From Candidatus Gastranaerophilales bacterium (GTDB lineage: Bacteria; Cyanobacteriota; Vampirovibrionia; Gastranaerophilales; Gastranaerophilaceae), in assembly GCA_944327255.1 (NCBI GenBank), contig CALVHA010000014.1, forward strand, positions 1 through 61,662: a stretch of DNA of 61,662 nt. The letters are read 5' to 3'. The notes under the pieces are model-generated. The model did not search any database, was not told the DNA's origin, and worked only from the letters and a program-made list of their open reading frames with translations. Position numbers and translations under genes: made by a program. Shown one piece after another: positions 41,396 through 49,878 of the stretch (its first letter is position 1; every line of letters begins with the position of its first letter).

Positions 41396-42967
41396 TTAAT
41401 TATTCTTTACTTTACTCTCTCCTTTTAATAAAAACATAAACGGAATTAAAATAAAACATGCAACAGCAAAAACTTTAAAAGTTGTCATATATGCACACAA
41501 AGTTGATTGCTGTATAAGCTGGTTATATAACATTTTGCCTGCCATATAAGTTGCATTTAAACTGTCTCCGGCAAGATGAATAAATGAACCTGCATAAGAG
41601 CTTAATCTTTCCTGAAATATAGTATTTGTATCATGCAAAGCCTTAACCAGTCCGTGTTGATGAACCTGCGAAAATCTTGAAATCATAGTTGCAACCAGTG
41701 ATGTTCCGATTGCACCCCCAATCGTTTTCAATAAATTTTGAAGACCTGAAGCATTCGTCATCTGATCATTTCGCAATGTAATACATGATAACGTTGTAAT
41801 AGGCATCATTGTGAATACAAGACCTATACCAAATACAAAGTTTGGAATAACAATATTCATCATACTTATTTGCAGGTTAAGTTCACTAAGCATCCATCCG
41901 CCTAATCCAAGACAAGCAAGACCAATTATACCATAAGTTTTGTAACTTATACGACCGCCGAGCCCGCCAAAAATAGCTAATGCAGTAAATGCACCGACAC
42001 CTCTTGGCATAATTGCGACTCCACTTGTAAATGCATCATAACCGATCATATTTTGAAGCATTTGAGGAAGAATTGCAAGAGATGCAAGAAGTACAGCATT
42101 AAGCAAAATTAACATGCCCGTTCCAAAAAGAAAATTAACATCCTTTAATACATCTAATTTTACAATCGGTTTTTTACCTTTAATTTGTGAAATAAAGAAC
42201 AAAATACAACCGACTGCTGCAACTGCAGATGTCCAGCAGATCCATGGAGCATTAAACCAGTCTGCATCATTACCTTTATCAAATACAATCTGTAATGGAA
42301 TCAGCCACACACAAAGCCATAAAAATCCGAATTTATCCAAATGCACATTCTTTTGTCTTCTTGCATACGGAGGATCTTCCAAGTACATTTTTGCCAACGC
42401 AATACAAAGAAATCCAAAAGGAACATTTATAAAGAATATATAAGGCCATGACCAGTTTTCTGTAATCCATCCACCCATTACAGGCCCAAGTATTGGCGCA
42501 ACTACGACAACAAGTCCAAATACAGCCATCGCTTTATTTCTGGTTTCACCTGTAAAGCTCTCCATACAAACGGCTTGAGCCATAGGCATTAAACAACCTC
42601 CGCCAAAACCTTGCAGAGCTCGTGCTATAACTATCATACCTATTGAATTTGCAATTCCGCACATGAATGATGCTATAGTGAAAACAAAGACACCAAGCAT
42701 AAAAAAGTTTTTTCTTCCCATAAATTTACAGAAGAAATCTATCATCGGAATAACTATACTGCTTGCCATCAAATAACTTGTTAAAACCCATATAGACTCC
42801 TGATTTGAAACGGAATATGTTCCTGCAATGTGAGGCAATGCAACGTTTGCTACGGTTTCGTCTAATGCATACATAAATGTTGCAAGCATTACCGGTAATA
42901 TTAATAGCCATGGGCTTCCAGACGGTTTCCATTCTTGTTCTTCTTTAGTGATTATTTCGTTTGACAT
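41396..42967 (-). CDS. DHA2-family drug efflux transporter (EmrB-like), first copy
   Basis: A 523-residue MFS antiporter with about 14 membrane helices, parallel to the next gene. LDETVANVALPHIAGTY, FFCKFMGRKNFF, GPVMGGWITENWSWPYIFFINVPFG and the late NASGLQNLLKTIGGAIGTSLVATM are family blocks. GGGGAG precedes the ATG. It should work with the EmrA-type adaptor upstream and a TolC-type channel encoded divergently. The first-helix acidic residue is Glu (LDET), whereas the second copy has Gly (LDGT). That difference may alter coupling or substrate choice. Confidence 0.9.
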   Translation of the reverse strand: MSNEIITKEEQEWKPSGSPWLLILPVMLATFMYALDETVANVALPHIAGTYSVSNQESIWVLTSYLMASSIVIPMIDFFCKFMGRKNFFMLGVFVFTIASFMCGIANSIGMIVIARALQGFGGGCLMPMAQAVCMESFTGETRNKAMAVFGLVVVVAPILGPVMGGWITENWSWPYIFFINVPFGFLCIALAKMYLEDPPYARRQKNVHLDKFGFLWLCVWLIPLQIVFDKGNDADWFNAPWICWTSAVAAVGCILFFISQIKGKKPIVKLDVLKDVNFLFGTGMLILLNAVLLASLAILPQMLQNMIGYDAFTSGVAIMPRGVGAFTALAIFGGLGGRISYKTYGIIGLACLGLGGWMLSELNLQISMMNIVIPNFVFGIGLVFTMMPITTLSCITLRNDQMTNASGLQNLLKTIGGAIGTSLVATMISRFSQVHQHGLVKALHDTNTIFQERLSSYAGSFIHLAGDSLNATYMAGKMLYNQLIQQSTLCAYMTTFKVFAVACFILIPFMFLLKGESKVKNN

Positions 42968-42997
42968 AACTCCCCTACCTATTCTTCATATTTTATA

Positions 42998-43033
42998 CAT
43001 ATTCCGAACCTAAATTATTAAGTTCGGAATATG
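42998..43033. promoter_or_regulatory. Intercistronic hairpin between emrA and emrB
   Basis: CATATTCCGAAC and its exact complement, twelve base pairs with a twelve-base loop, lie in the 86-base gap between the adaptor and the first transporter gene. No T-run follows on the minus strand. It is more likely an RNA-processing or stability element, setting unequal adaptor and transporter levels, than a full terminator. Confidence 0.55.
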
Positions 43034-43053
43034 CGGAAGATGGATTCGATAAT

Positions 43054-44058
43054 TTATTTAATTCTAACTTTTGGTACAACTGACATCCCAGGAACAATAT
43101 TGTATTCATTAGGATCAATTTCCTCTGTAAATACAATTTTTACAGGAATTCTTTGTACAATTTTTACAAAAGATCCTACAGCATTTTCAGGCGGGAATAA
43201 GCTTGATTTTGCGCCAGAACTTCTTTGAATACTATCAACTTTACCCTTGAAAACTTTATTAGGGTAAGTATCTATTTTAATATCAACTTCCTGACCAGGC
43301 TTCATATGTGTTAATTGATTTTCCTTATAGTTTGCAACAACCCATACTTCGTTAGGAACAATTACACATAATGGAGAACCAACATTTACATACATGCCTT
43401 CTTCAACACGTCTGTTAGATATAGTTCCGTCTTGAGGTGCATAGATTTTTGTATATTTCAAATTTTGTGCAGCTTCATCTTTTGCAGCTTTTAATTCTTT
43501 CAAATCTGCATCCGCAACTTTATTTGAGCTATCAGACAAAATTGCCTGTTCCGAATTAGTTAAATTTGCCTGAGCAGAATCATATTTTGCCTGTGCTGTA
43601 TCTAATGTTTGTTTTGAAACTGCCCCCTGAGCATATAAATTTGTATATCTTTCCAAATCCTTTTTAGCTACTTCAATATTTGTCTTTGCTGCTGCTAAGT
43701 TAGCTTTTGCATTCTGTTGGTTAAGAAGCATCCTTTCATATTTTGCAGCGGCTTTATCAAGTTTAATTTCGTAATCAATAGGATCAATTTCAGCAATTAA
43801 ATCGCCTTCTTTTACAGGCTGGTTGTCTGTAATATAAACCTTTATAATTTGTCCGCTGACCTTTGGCGCAACAGAAACAGTTGTTGTTTCAACATAAGCA
43901 TCATCTGTTGTCTGGTATTTCAGCACATCTATCACAAAGATAGTAACCAGAATTGCTACAATTACCAATACGATTGCGGTAATTGTTCTTTTAACGCCTT
44001 TTCTTTTAGGCTTTGCTTCTTGTTTTTCTTCGTTAAGTTCAGTATTTTTTTCTTCCAT
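43054..44058 (-). CDS. emrA: EmrA/HlyD-type membrane fusion protein
   Basis: Periplasmic adaptor that links an inner-membrane EmrB transporter to the outer-membrane channel. It has 334 residues with a single membrane anchor (about 27-47), the barrel-sandwich halves VAPKVSGQIIKVYITDNQPVKEGDLIAEID and YAPQDGTISNRRVEEGMYVNVGSPLC, and a helical hairpin between (about 90-195). The beta-barrel domain contains VVANYKENQL. The start is 26 bases after marR. Same operon as two EmrB genes. Confidence 0.92.
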   Translation of the reverse strand: MEEKNTELNEEKQEAKPKRKGVKRTITAIVLVIVAILVTIFVIDVLKYQTTDDAYVETTTVSVAPKVSGQIIKVYITDNQPVKEGDLIAEIDPIDYEIKLDKAAAKYERMLLNQQNAKANLAAAKTNIEVAKKDLERYTNLYAQGAVSKQTLDTAQAKYDSAQANLTNSEQAILSDSSNKVADADLKELKAAKDEAAQNLKYTKIYAPQDGTISNRRVEEGMYVNVGSPLCVIVPNEVWVVANYKENQLTHMKPGQEVDIKIDTYPNKVFKGKVDSIQRSSGAKSSLFPPENAVGSFVKIVQRIPVKIVFTEEIDPNEYNIVPGMSVVPKVRIK

Positions 44059-44084
44059 TTTTTCCCTCTACTATTCACTTTATA

Positions 44085-44549
44085 TTATATTTTCATTTCC
44101 ACAAGTTTTTCCAAATCTAATCGAAATCCTCTTAGTATCTCCTGAACTCTGTCAACTTCTTCCTGAGAAATTTTTTCAGTTATATTATCAAGATAACTTT
44201 TGATTTTTGTATTAATAAAATTTAGTTCATCAATACCTTTCTGAGTTATTTTAAGTTTTTTTACTAACCTGTTATTTTTTATATCAACAAGACGAGTAAC
44301 AAAATTATTTTTCTCCAAACAATTTAAAATACGTCCTGTATTTGCACGATCTTTTATAATCAATTTAGCAAGATCTCTTTGACAGATTCCAGGATTTATA
44401 GAAATTGTATCTAATGCAGCATACTCATCTTGTGAAATACTTATTTCCAATCTTTCAAACAACTGGGCAGTTAATATTCTCATTAACTTTGCTGTCTGCT
44501 CCAGCTCATAATGTATTGAATCTGTATAATGTAATTCTTTACATTTCAT
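44085..44549 (-). CDS. MarR-family regulator of the efflux operon
   Basis: A 154-residue winged-helix repressor-type protein. The ATG at 44549 (MKCKELHY) is chosen: AGGA lies upstream and the longer frame runs through the operator region. The core is QDEYAALDTISINPGICQRDLAKLIIKDRANTGRILNCLEKNNFVTRLVDIKNNRLVKKLKITQKG, a complete MarR helix-turn-helix with wing. As first gene of the emrA-emrB-emrB operon and divergent from the TolC-type gene, it probably represses both through the inverted repeat between them, as EmrR does in E. coli. Confidence 0.9.
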   Translation of the reverse strand: MKCKELHYTDSIHYELEQTAKLMRILTAQLFERLEISISQDEYAALDTISINPGICQRDLAKLIIKDRANTGRILNCLEKNNFVTRLVDIKNNRLVKKLKITQKGIDELNFINTKIKSYLDNITEKISQEEVDRVQEILRGFRLDLEKLVEMKI

Positions 44550-44604
44550 TATATTTTTTCCTATTATTTTTATCTTTATTATTATATTTATTATTTTTCT
44601 ATAT

Positions 44605-44634
44605 GTTGTAAAAAAAATATGTTGCATTTACAAC
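44605..44634. promoter_or_regulatory. Probable MarR operator between divergent efflux genes
   Basis: GTTGTAAA and TTTACAAC form an inverted repeat with a 14-base centre, midway between marR and the TolC-type gene. Position, symmetry and the MarR gene beside it make an operator likely. The half-site resembles those before pfp and in the aroK palindrome (TTACAA/TTGTAA). Confidence 0.5.
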
Positions 44635-44696
44635 AATAGTATGCTAACATATTATTGTTAAAAATGCAAGCAGATAATTATAAGGAATTTAAAAAC

Positions 44697-46097
44697 GTGA
44701 AAAAGGTTATATCTATCGCATTATTGGCAAGTTTGTTAAGCATGAATTTCATGCCCGCACTTGCAATTAGTAATTCAGATGAAGCAACAAAAAAACCAAA
44801 ACAATTTAAAAGCATGGTTAAGAAAAGTAAAAAACCAAAATCTGATGATTACAAATATGCTTATGTAAACATGGCTTGGTGGAACAATTTTAATGACGCA
44901 AACCTGACCGCTTATATTAATAAAGCAATCACTAATAATTACGACCTAAAAATGGCAACTTTAGCAGTTGAAGAATATTACCAAAACACAAAAATTCAAT
45001 TCGCTAATGAACTCCCACAAATCGGTGCCGGTTTTGCGCCAAACTATACAAAAATGCCAACCTCATCAAGCTGGGATTGGTATTTTGCAACACCTGCTTA
45101 TGTCAACTATGAACTTGATATCTTCTTAAAGAATAGAGATAAAACAAAAGCTGTAAAAAAACTTTACGAAGCTTCTCAATTTGATGAAAGAGCAGCTTAT
45201 ATTTCAGTTGCAAGTGCTGTCGGAACAACTTATTTAAATATTGTAAGACTCAATAAAATCATAGAATTACAAAAACAAATTGTTGAATTAAGACAAGAAA
45301 TCTATGACTTAATGCTTGTAAGCAATAAAGAAGGTCTTGTATCTACCGCAGATACAGTAAAAGCAAATAAATCTCTTGTTGCAGGTCAGACTGATTTAAT
45401 AGAACTGCAAAAACAGCAAAAACAATTAATGCATTCTCTTGCTGTTTTGATTGGTGAAAGCCCTGATAATATTTCAGAACTGGCTATTACTCCATATGAA
45501 CAAATTAACTTTACCGGAAATATTCCGGCAGAAGTATCTTCAGATATTATTGACCAAAGACCAGATTACCTTAAAGCTGAAAAAATGGTTGAGAAAGCTG
45601 GGATTGACGTAAGAGTTGCAAAAAAAGAATTCTTACCATCAATTAACTTAACAGGTATTGCTCTATTTAACGCATCAGACATCGGCAGTGCATGGTCAAC
45701 CGGCGGTATGCTGGGTTCACTTGCTGCAGGTGCAATGCTCCCTATTTTTACTGGTGGAAAACGTCTAGCAAATTTAAGATTAAAGAAAACAACATATGAA
45801 AGAATTTTGCAAGACTATTATAAAACTAATTTAACAGCGATTCAGGAAATCAACGATGCGCTTGTTGCAGTTAAAATGGATAAACAAAAAATGGAAGAAA
45901 CTCAAAAGCAAGCAGATCTAGAAAGAACAGATTATAACTATAACGAAAAACGTTATAACCAGGGAACTATTTCTAAGCTTGATTTAATTCAAGTACAAGA
46001 AAATCTTCTTTCAATTGATAAGCTGGTTGCTCAACAAAATATTGAATGTATGGTTGATTACATAGGACTATACAAATCAGTTGGAAGTAAATTGTAA
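44697..46097 (+). CDS. TolC/NodT-type outer-membrane efflux protein
   Basis: Outer-membrane channel component of a tripartite pump. The GTG at 44697 is preferred: AAGGA lies ten bases before it and a signal peptide begins there (KKVISIALLASLLSMNFMPALA). This gives 466 residues. It has the duplicated helical-barrel pattern of the family: MAWWNNFNDANLTAYINKAITNNYDLKMATLAVEE, the mid-protein PDYLKAEKMVEKAGIDVRVAKKEFLPSINLTG, and the second half with KRYNQGTISKLDLIQVQENLL. It diverges from the marR-emrAB operon, so it most likely supplies the exit duct for EmrAB. A terminator follows. Confidence 0.9.
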   Translation: MKKVISIALLASLLSMNFMPALAISNSDEATKKPKQFKSMVKKSKKPKSDDYKYAYVNMAWWNNFNDANLTAYINKAITNNYDLKMATLAVEEYYQNTKIQFANELPQIGAGFAPNYTKMPTSSSWDWYFATPAYVNYELDIFLKNRDKTKAVKKLYEASQFDERAAYISVASAVGTTYLNIVRLNKIIELQKQIVELRQEIYDLMLVSNKEGLVSTADTVKANKSLVAGQTDLIELQKQQKQLMHSLAVLIGESPDNISELAITPYEQINFTGNIPAEVSSDIIDQRPDYLKAEKMVEKAGIDVRVAKKEFLPSINLTGIALFNASDIGSAWSTGGMLGSLAAGAMLPIFTGGKRLANLRLKKTTYERILQDYYKTNLTAIQEINDALVAVKMDKQKMEETQKQADLERTDYNYNEKRYNQGTISKLDLIQVQENLLSIDKLVAQQNIECMVDYIGLYKSVGSKL

Positions 46098-46160
46098 AAG
46101 ATAAAAAAACACACTTATACATAAATAATCATCACCTCTTTACTTTTTAAAGTAAAGCAT

Positions 46161-46190
46161 GCCGGTAAAATTTTACCGGCTTTATTTTTT
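46161..46190 (+). terminator. Rho-independent terminator of the TolC-type gene
   Basis: GCCGGTAAAA/TTTTACCGGC stem followed by TTTATTTTTT. Confidence 0.9.
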
Positions 46191-46262
46191 ATTATTCAAA
46201 CCAGTTTATACCAATATGAATATCCGCTCCTGTCTGAAATCATGAAAAGAGACTATAATAAA

Positions 46263-46297
46263 TAAAACCACTGTAATAACAGTGGTTTTATTTTATT
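46263..46297. terminator. Bidirectional terminator near the end of metG
   Basis: TAAAACCACTG, a six-base loop and the exact complement, with A/T runs on both sides. It lies 27 bases after the metG stop and presumably ends that transcript. Confidence 0.8.
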
Positions 46298-46323
46298 TAA
46301 AATTATATATAAATCATTGTCGA

Positions 46324-47910
46324 CTATTTTTTTGAACTTTTATCGGCCAGTTCACTATCTACACGTAAAAATACAGGATGAATTTCGTCCTTCGTAATTA
46401 ACTTACCAATCTTAATCTCATTTGTAGTAATTTCATCCAGCTTTTTATTAATATCAAATGACAATTGAGCAGCCATATCACGTGCAATATTTGGACAATA
46501 TGGATAAATCAAAGCAGAAACAACACACATAATGTTCAGCACTGTAGTCAGAACTTGACCGCACTCAAGCATTTTTTCTTCCTTTGCCAGTGTCCAAGGA
46601 GCATTATCCGTGACATATTTATTTGCAGAATCAACTATTGAAATAATTTCCTGTGCTGCCTCTGCAATTTCAAAATGATTAAAATGATTTTCCACAACTT
46701 TAATTTTACCAAGTGATTCTTTAAGCAAAGCATAAGAACCTTTGACAAGTTCTGAATCCGAATTTACGAAAAATTCTTCCTTAATTTCACCATCAAAATA
46801 CTTAACAAGCATAGAAAGCGTTCTGTTTAACAAATTCCCCATAGAATTTGCAAGATGAGCGTTAACTTTTTCCTTAAAATCATCATCTGAATAATTACCG
46901 TCTTTCCCGCAAGGAGCCGATGTTGCCATATAATATCTGAATGCATCAGGATGTTCAAGATTAAATGCCTCAAGTACTGATGTCGGAGAAATTACATTCC
47001 CCAAAGATTTTGACATTTTAGACTCGTCAATCGTAATCCAGCCGTGAGCATAAATGTGCTTAGGCAAAGGCAAATTCAAGGCCATTAATATTGCCGGCCA
47101 ATAAATACTGTGGAATTTTAAAATATCTTTTCCAATAACCTGAACATCAGCCGGCCATAGCGTTTTAAATTTGTCGGAAGGATTTTCTGTATCATACCCG
47201 AGAGCGGTAATATAGTTTGACAAAGCATCAATCCAAACATAAATTGATTGTTCGGCATCATCAAGAACATCTATACCCCATTGAACGTTTGATTTTGCAC
47301 GGGAAACAGAAATATCCTGTATATCCTCTAATTGATTTAGAACTTCATTTGCTCTAAATGCAGGAACAATAAAATCAGGATTTTCTTTAATATGTTTAAT
47401 AATTGCGTCTTTATATTTTGTAAGCTTAAAGAAATAATTTTCTTCACTTACAACTTCAGGTTTTTTAAGGTGATCAGGGCAAAGACCGTCTTCCGTTAAG
47501 TCTTTTTCATTCAAAAAGCATTCACATCCAGAGCAATAAAGACCTTGATAAGAATGTTTATAAATATCACCGTTTTCAACTAATTTTTTGAAAATTTTCT
47601 GTACAATAGCTTTATGATCTTCATCAGTAGTTCTTATAAATCTGCTATACTCAATATCTAGAGCTCTCCAGGCATCTTTAAACTTTTGAGCATTCTCGTC
47701 ACACAATTCTTTTGGTGTAATTCCCTTTGAAGCAGCTGTTTTTTGTATTTTGATGCCATGTTCATCTGTTCCGGTTAAGAAAAACAGATTATCGGTACGC
47801 TGCGAAAAATGTCTTGCTATAATATCAGTTAAAATCTTTTCATACGCATGACCTATGTGCGGAGCACCATTTACATAGTCAATTGCAGTTGTTAAATAAA
47901 ATTTATCCAT
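46324..47910 (-). CDS. metG: Methionyl-tRNA synthetase
   Basis: Charges tRNA-Met. The 528-residue class Ia synthetase carries HIGH at GAPHIGHA near 15-22, KMSKS at ESKMSKSLGN near 300, and a zinc knuckle with CSGCECF and CPDH around 125-150. The anticodon-binding helical domain fills the C-terminal third. It stops without the tRBD-type C-terminal dimerisation domain found in many MetG proteins. A GAGGGA site lies before the ATG. Confidence 0.95.
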   Translation of the reverse strand: MDKFYLTTAIDYVNGAPHIGHAYEKILTDIIARHFSQRTDNLFFLTGTDEHGIKIQKTAASKGITPKELCDENAQKFKDAWRALDIEYSRFIRTTDEDHKAIVQKIFKKLVENGDIYKHSYQGLYCSGCECFLNEKDLTEDGLCPDHLKKPEVVSEENYFFKLTKYKDAIIKHIKENPDFIVPAFRANEVLNQLEDIQDISVSRAKSNVQWGIDVLDDAEQSIYVWIDALSNYITALGYDTENPSDKFKTLWPADVQVIGKDILKFHSIYWPAILMALNLPLPKHIYAHGWITIDESKMSKSLGNVISPTSVLEAFNLEHPDAFRYYMATSAPCGKDGNYSDDDFKEKVNAHLANSMGNLLNRTLSMLVKYFDGEIKEEFFVNSDSELVKGSYALLKESLGKIKVVENHFNHFEIAEAAQEIISIVDSANKYVTDNAPWTLAKEEKMLECGQVLTTVLNIMCVVSALIYPYCPNIARDMAAQLSFDINKKLDEITTNEIKIGKLITKDEIHPVFLRVDSELADKSSKK

Positions 47911-47965
47911 AATCTTTTATTCCCTCATCTATGTTATTTTTATTCTAACATAAACATGAAAATGA

Positions 47966-49135
47966 CTATAAAGCACGGATAATTGATTTTATGTTTTCAT
48001 CAGTAATTTTTAACAATGCAACAGTTTTAGCCGTATTATCCAAAGCATTTAACTTCTTTAAAACTTCGGCCGTTTTCAAAATAACAGTCTGGTTGTCACA
48101 CCTTAAGAGTTCTCTTACTATATCCGGATTATCTGTAAAATCCAAAGCAGTATAAACCAACGGGCTGTCATCCCGCAATTCATTAACTATAAGAGTTTTC
48201 AAATGTTTTTTATTAATACCCCCAAGCAGTTTTTTGATATCTTTTATTTCGTTCTGTGTAGTTTTATCCTCATCAAAAAGATATTCATCATTTTCTGTTA
48301 AGGTATTAAACTTATCCTCCGCATTGAGTAAAATTGTTGCGGACACACTATCTGCAGGTTGGTTGATAATACTTTCAAAAATGTGATATAAATTACAATT
48401 TACGACCTCATACAGTCCCAAAATTTCTCCCAAACCATTTATAATATTATTTAAAACAAGCATTGCATCATTATAATTAAATTCGATTAGCTGGGAAAAT
48501 TCTACTAAATATGGTATAAACCCTGCAATATTTTCCGCCATTGTAGATGTTTTCATCGTTTCAATTATTTTAGGCAAAGCTTCCATATTACCGTAAATAA
48601 CAAGAAATTTTACAGCCGCAAGTTTTTCAAACTCATCTTCACTTCTCAATTTTTCTAACGCCTCATCATAAGACTGCTCGTCCTGTAAAATTCCCAATGT
48701 AGCTGCACAGTTAGCATTTAAACATTCATTTTCAGTGTATGAATTATTTCTCAAAAGCTCAATCGATAAGGGATCCTGAATATAAGAGAAAAATTTTGCA
48801 CAATAACATTTTTCATTCTCATCTCCGTCTTCAAAGATATCCAAAATTTCATCTGTTAAATCGTCATCAGCATATTGTGCAAGCACCGAAACAATTGCAT
48901 CATCATAAGAAGGCGAATAATATTTAAAAAATTTCAAAAGGTTATGATAATTTGTTTCGTCACAGGCTTCATAAATTCTGTTCGCAACATTTTGTTTTAC
49001 AAAATCAAACAGAAAATTTTCCTGTTCAACAAGTTCCTTAAACAGTTCAACATCAGCATTATCGACCATGTGTCTTGCAACAGCTTCATAGTCGTTTCTG
49101 TTTTTCCCTGTGAGTTTTTTCAATAATTCATTCAT
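47966..49135 (-). CDS. HEAT-like repeat protein
   Basis: A 389-residue all-helical protein started at the ATG encoding MNELLKKLTGKN. An in-frame GTG 24 bases earlier has no ribosome site. Successive helical pairs of HEAT type run through it: DDAIVSVLAQYADDDLTDEILDIF, EKCYCAKFFSYIQDPLSIELL, ANCAATLGILQDEQSYDEALEKL, EFEKLAAVKFLVIYGNMEALPKII. No catalytic residues or membrane segments are visible. HEAT solenoids usually serve as binding scaffolds. The neighbours give no partner; it follows the SLOG-fold gene by about 60 bases in the same direction. Confidence 0.7.
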   Translation of the reverse strand: MNELLKKLTGKNRNDYEAVARHMVDNADVELFKELVEQENFLFDFVKQNVANRIYEACDETNYHNLLKFFKYYSPSYDDAIVSVLAQYADDDLTDEILDIFEDGDENEKCYCAKFFSYIQDPLSIELLRNNSYTENECLNANCAATLGILQDEQSYDEALEKLRSEDEFEKLAAVKFLVIYGNMEALPKIIETMKTSTMAENIAGFIPYLVEFSQLIEFNYNDAMLVLNNIINGLGEILGLYEVVNCNLYHIFESIINQPADSVSATILLNAEDKFNTLTENDEYLFDEDKTTQNEIKDIKKLLGGINKKHLKTLIVNELRDDSPLVYTALDFTDNPDIVRELLRCDNQTVILKTAEVLKKLNALDNTAKTVALLKITDENIKSIIRAL

Positions 49136-49198
49136 AGAAATATCCCGATTTAAAGACACAAATCCATACAGGACAAGTGTTCTAAGGATGATAAAAAA

Positions 49199-49795
49199 TT
49201 AATCTAAATAAAATACTGTAATAACCTTGTGACCTTCTTCGGCATATTGCACAGCATTATGAAGAGTTTTACTTGTATGAGACAAGAAACAAATCAGCTG
49301 ATTACATTCATCAATAATTTCTCTGTTACAAATACGAGAAGCATCAGCCAGAGTCATCATAGCTCTGTCAGAATGTTCAACAATATTCGGAACACCAATA
49401 AGTTGATCCTGAACATCACTCGGCTGTTGACCAATTGTTTGCGGTAAAATTACTCTTAATTTATCTGGATTAGCCTTCATAGCACCTCTAATAGCAGCGG
49501 CATTTGTACCTGAAGAACCACCTGATGTAATTATTGTATTCCCTTGCATAACAAGAGCTGTAGCAAGAGTTTCAATCATTTGCTGGTGAGTAATCGGAAG
49601 ATTACGACTGCCGATTATTGCAATTTTTTTAGCAGATTGTCTTATAGTAGCAAGTTCTTGAGCCAATTCATCTACCGTATGAGGAGAATCCGATTTAACT
49701 ATATCCATATCATCCATTGGAACCATTATTGACGGTTGTTGTTCATTACCCTGATTATCGGAATTCATCTGCATATTAATATTTTCTTCTACCAT
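49199..49795 (-). CDS. SLOG-fold nucleotide-binding protein (DprA/LOG-like)
   Basis: A 198-residue protein; the ATG at 49795 has TAGGAAAA before it. After ~50 residues rich in Asn, Gln and Asp, a Rossmann-like SLOG domain begins: IAIIGSRNLPITHQQMIETLATAL, then TIITSGGSSGTNAAAIRGAMKANPDKLRVILPQTI. The pattern matches DprA/Smf and lysine-decarboxylase-like LOG proteins, but the DNA-binding parts of DprA and the PGGxGTxxE motif of LOG are absent. SLOG proteins bind nucleotides or nucleotide-derived signals. It is not a full competence DprA. Confidence 0.7.
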   Translation of the reverse strand: MVEENINMQMNSDNQGNEQQPSIMVPMDDMDIVKSDSPHTVDELAQELATIRQSAKKIAIIGSRNLPITHQQMIETLATALVMQGNTIITSGGSSGTNAAAIRGAMKANPDKLRVILPQTIGQQPSDVQDQLIGVPNIVEHSDRAMMTLADASRICNREIIDECNQLICFLSHTSKTLHNAVQYAEEGHKVITVFYLD

Positions 49796-49878
49796 TTTTC
49801 CTACTTTCTCATTGCAATAATTATTTTTTTCGATTATGCTGATTATAACATAAAACATTAATTTTGGGAATAGGGTAT

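Noticed and set aside
49199..49795. DprA competence protein
   Set aside because: Only the SLOG core is present. DprA-specific flanking domains and DNA-binding residues are missing.
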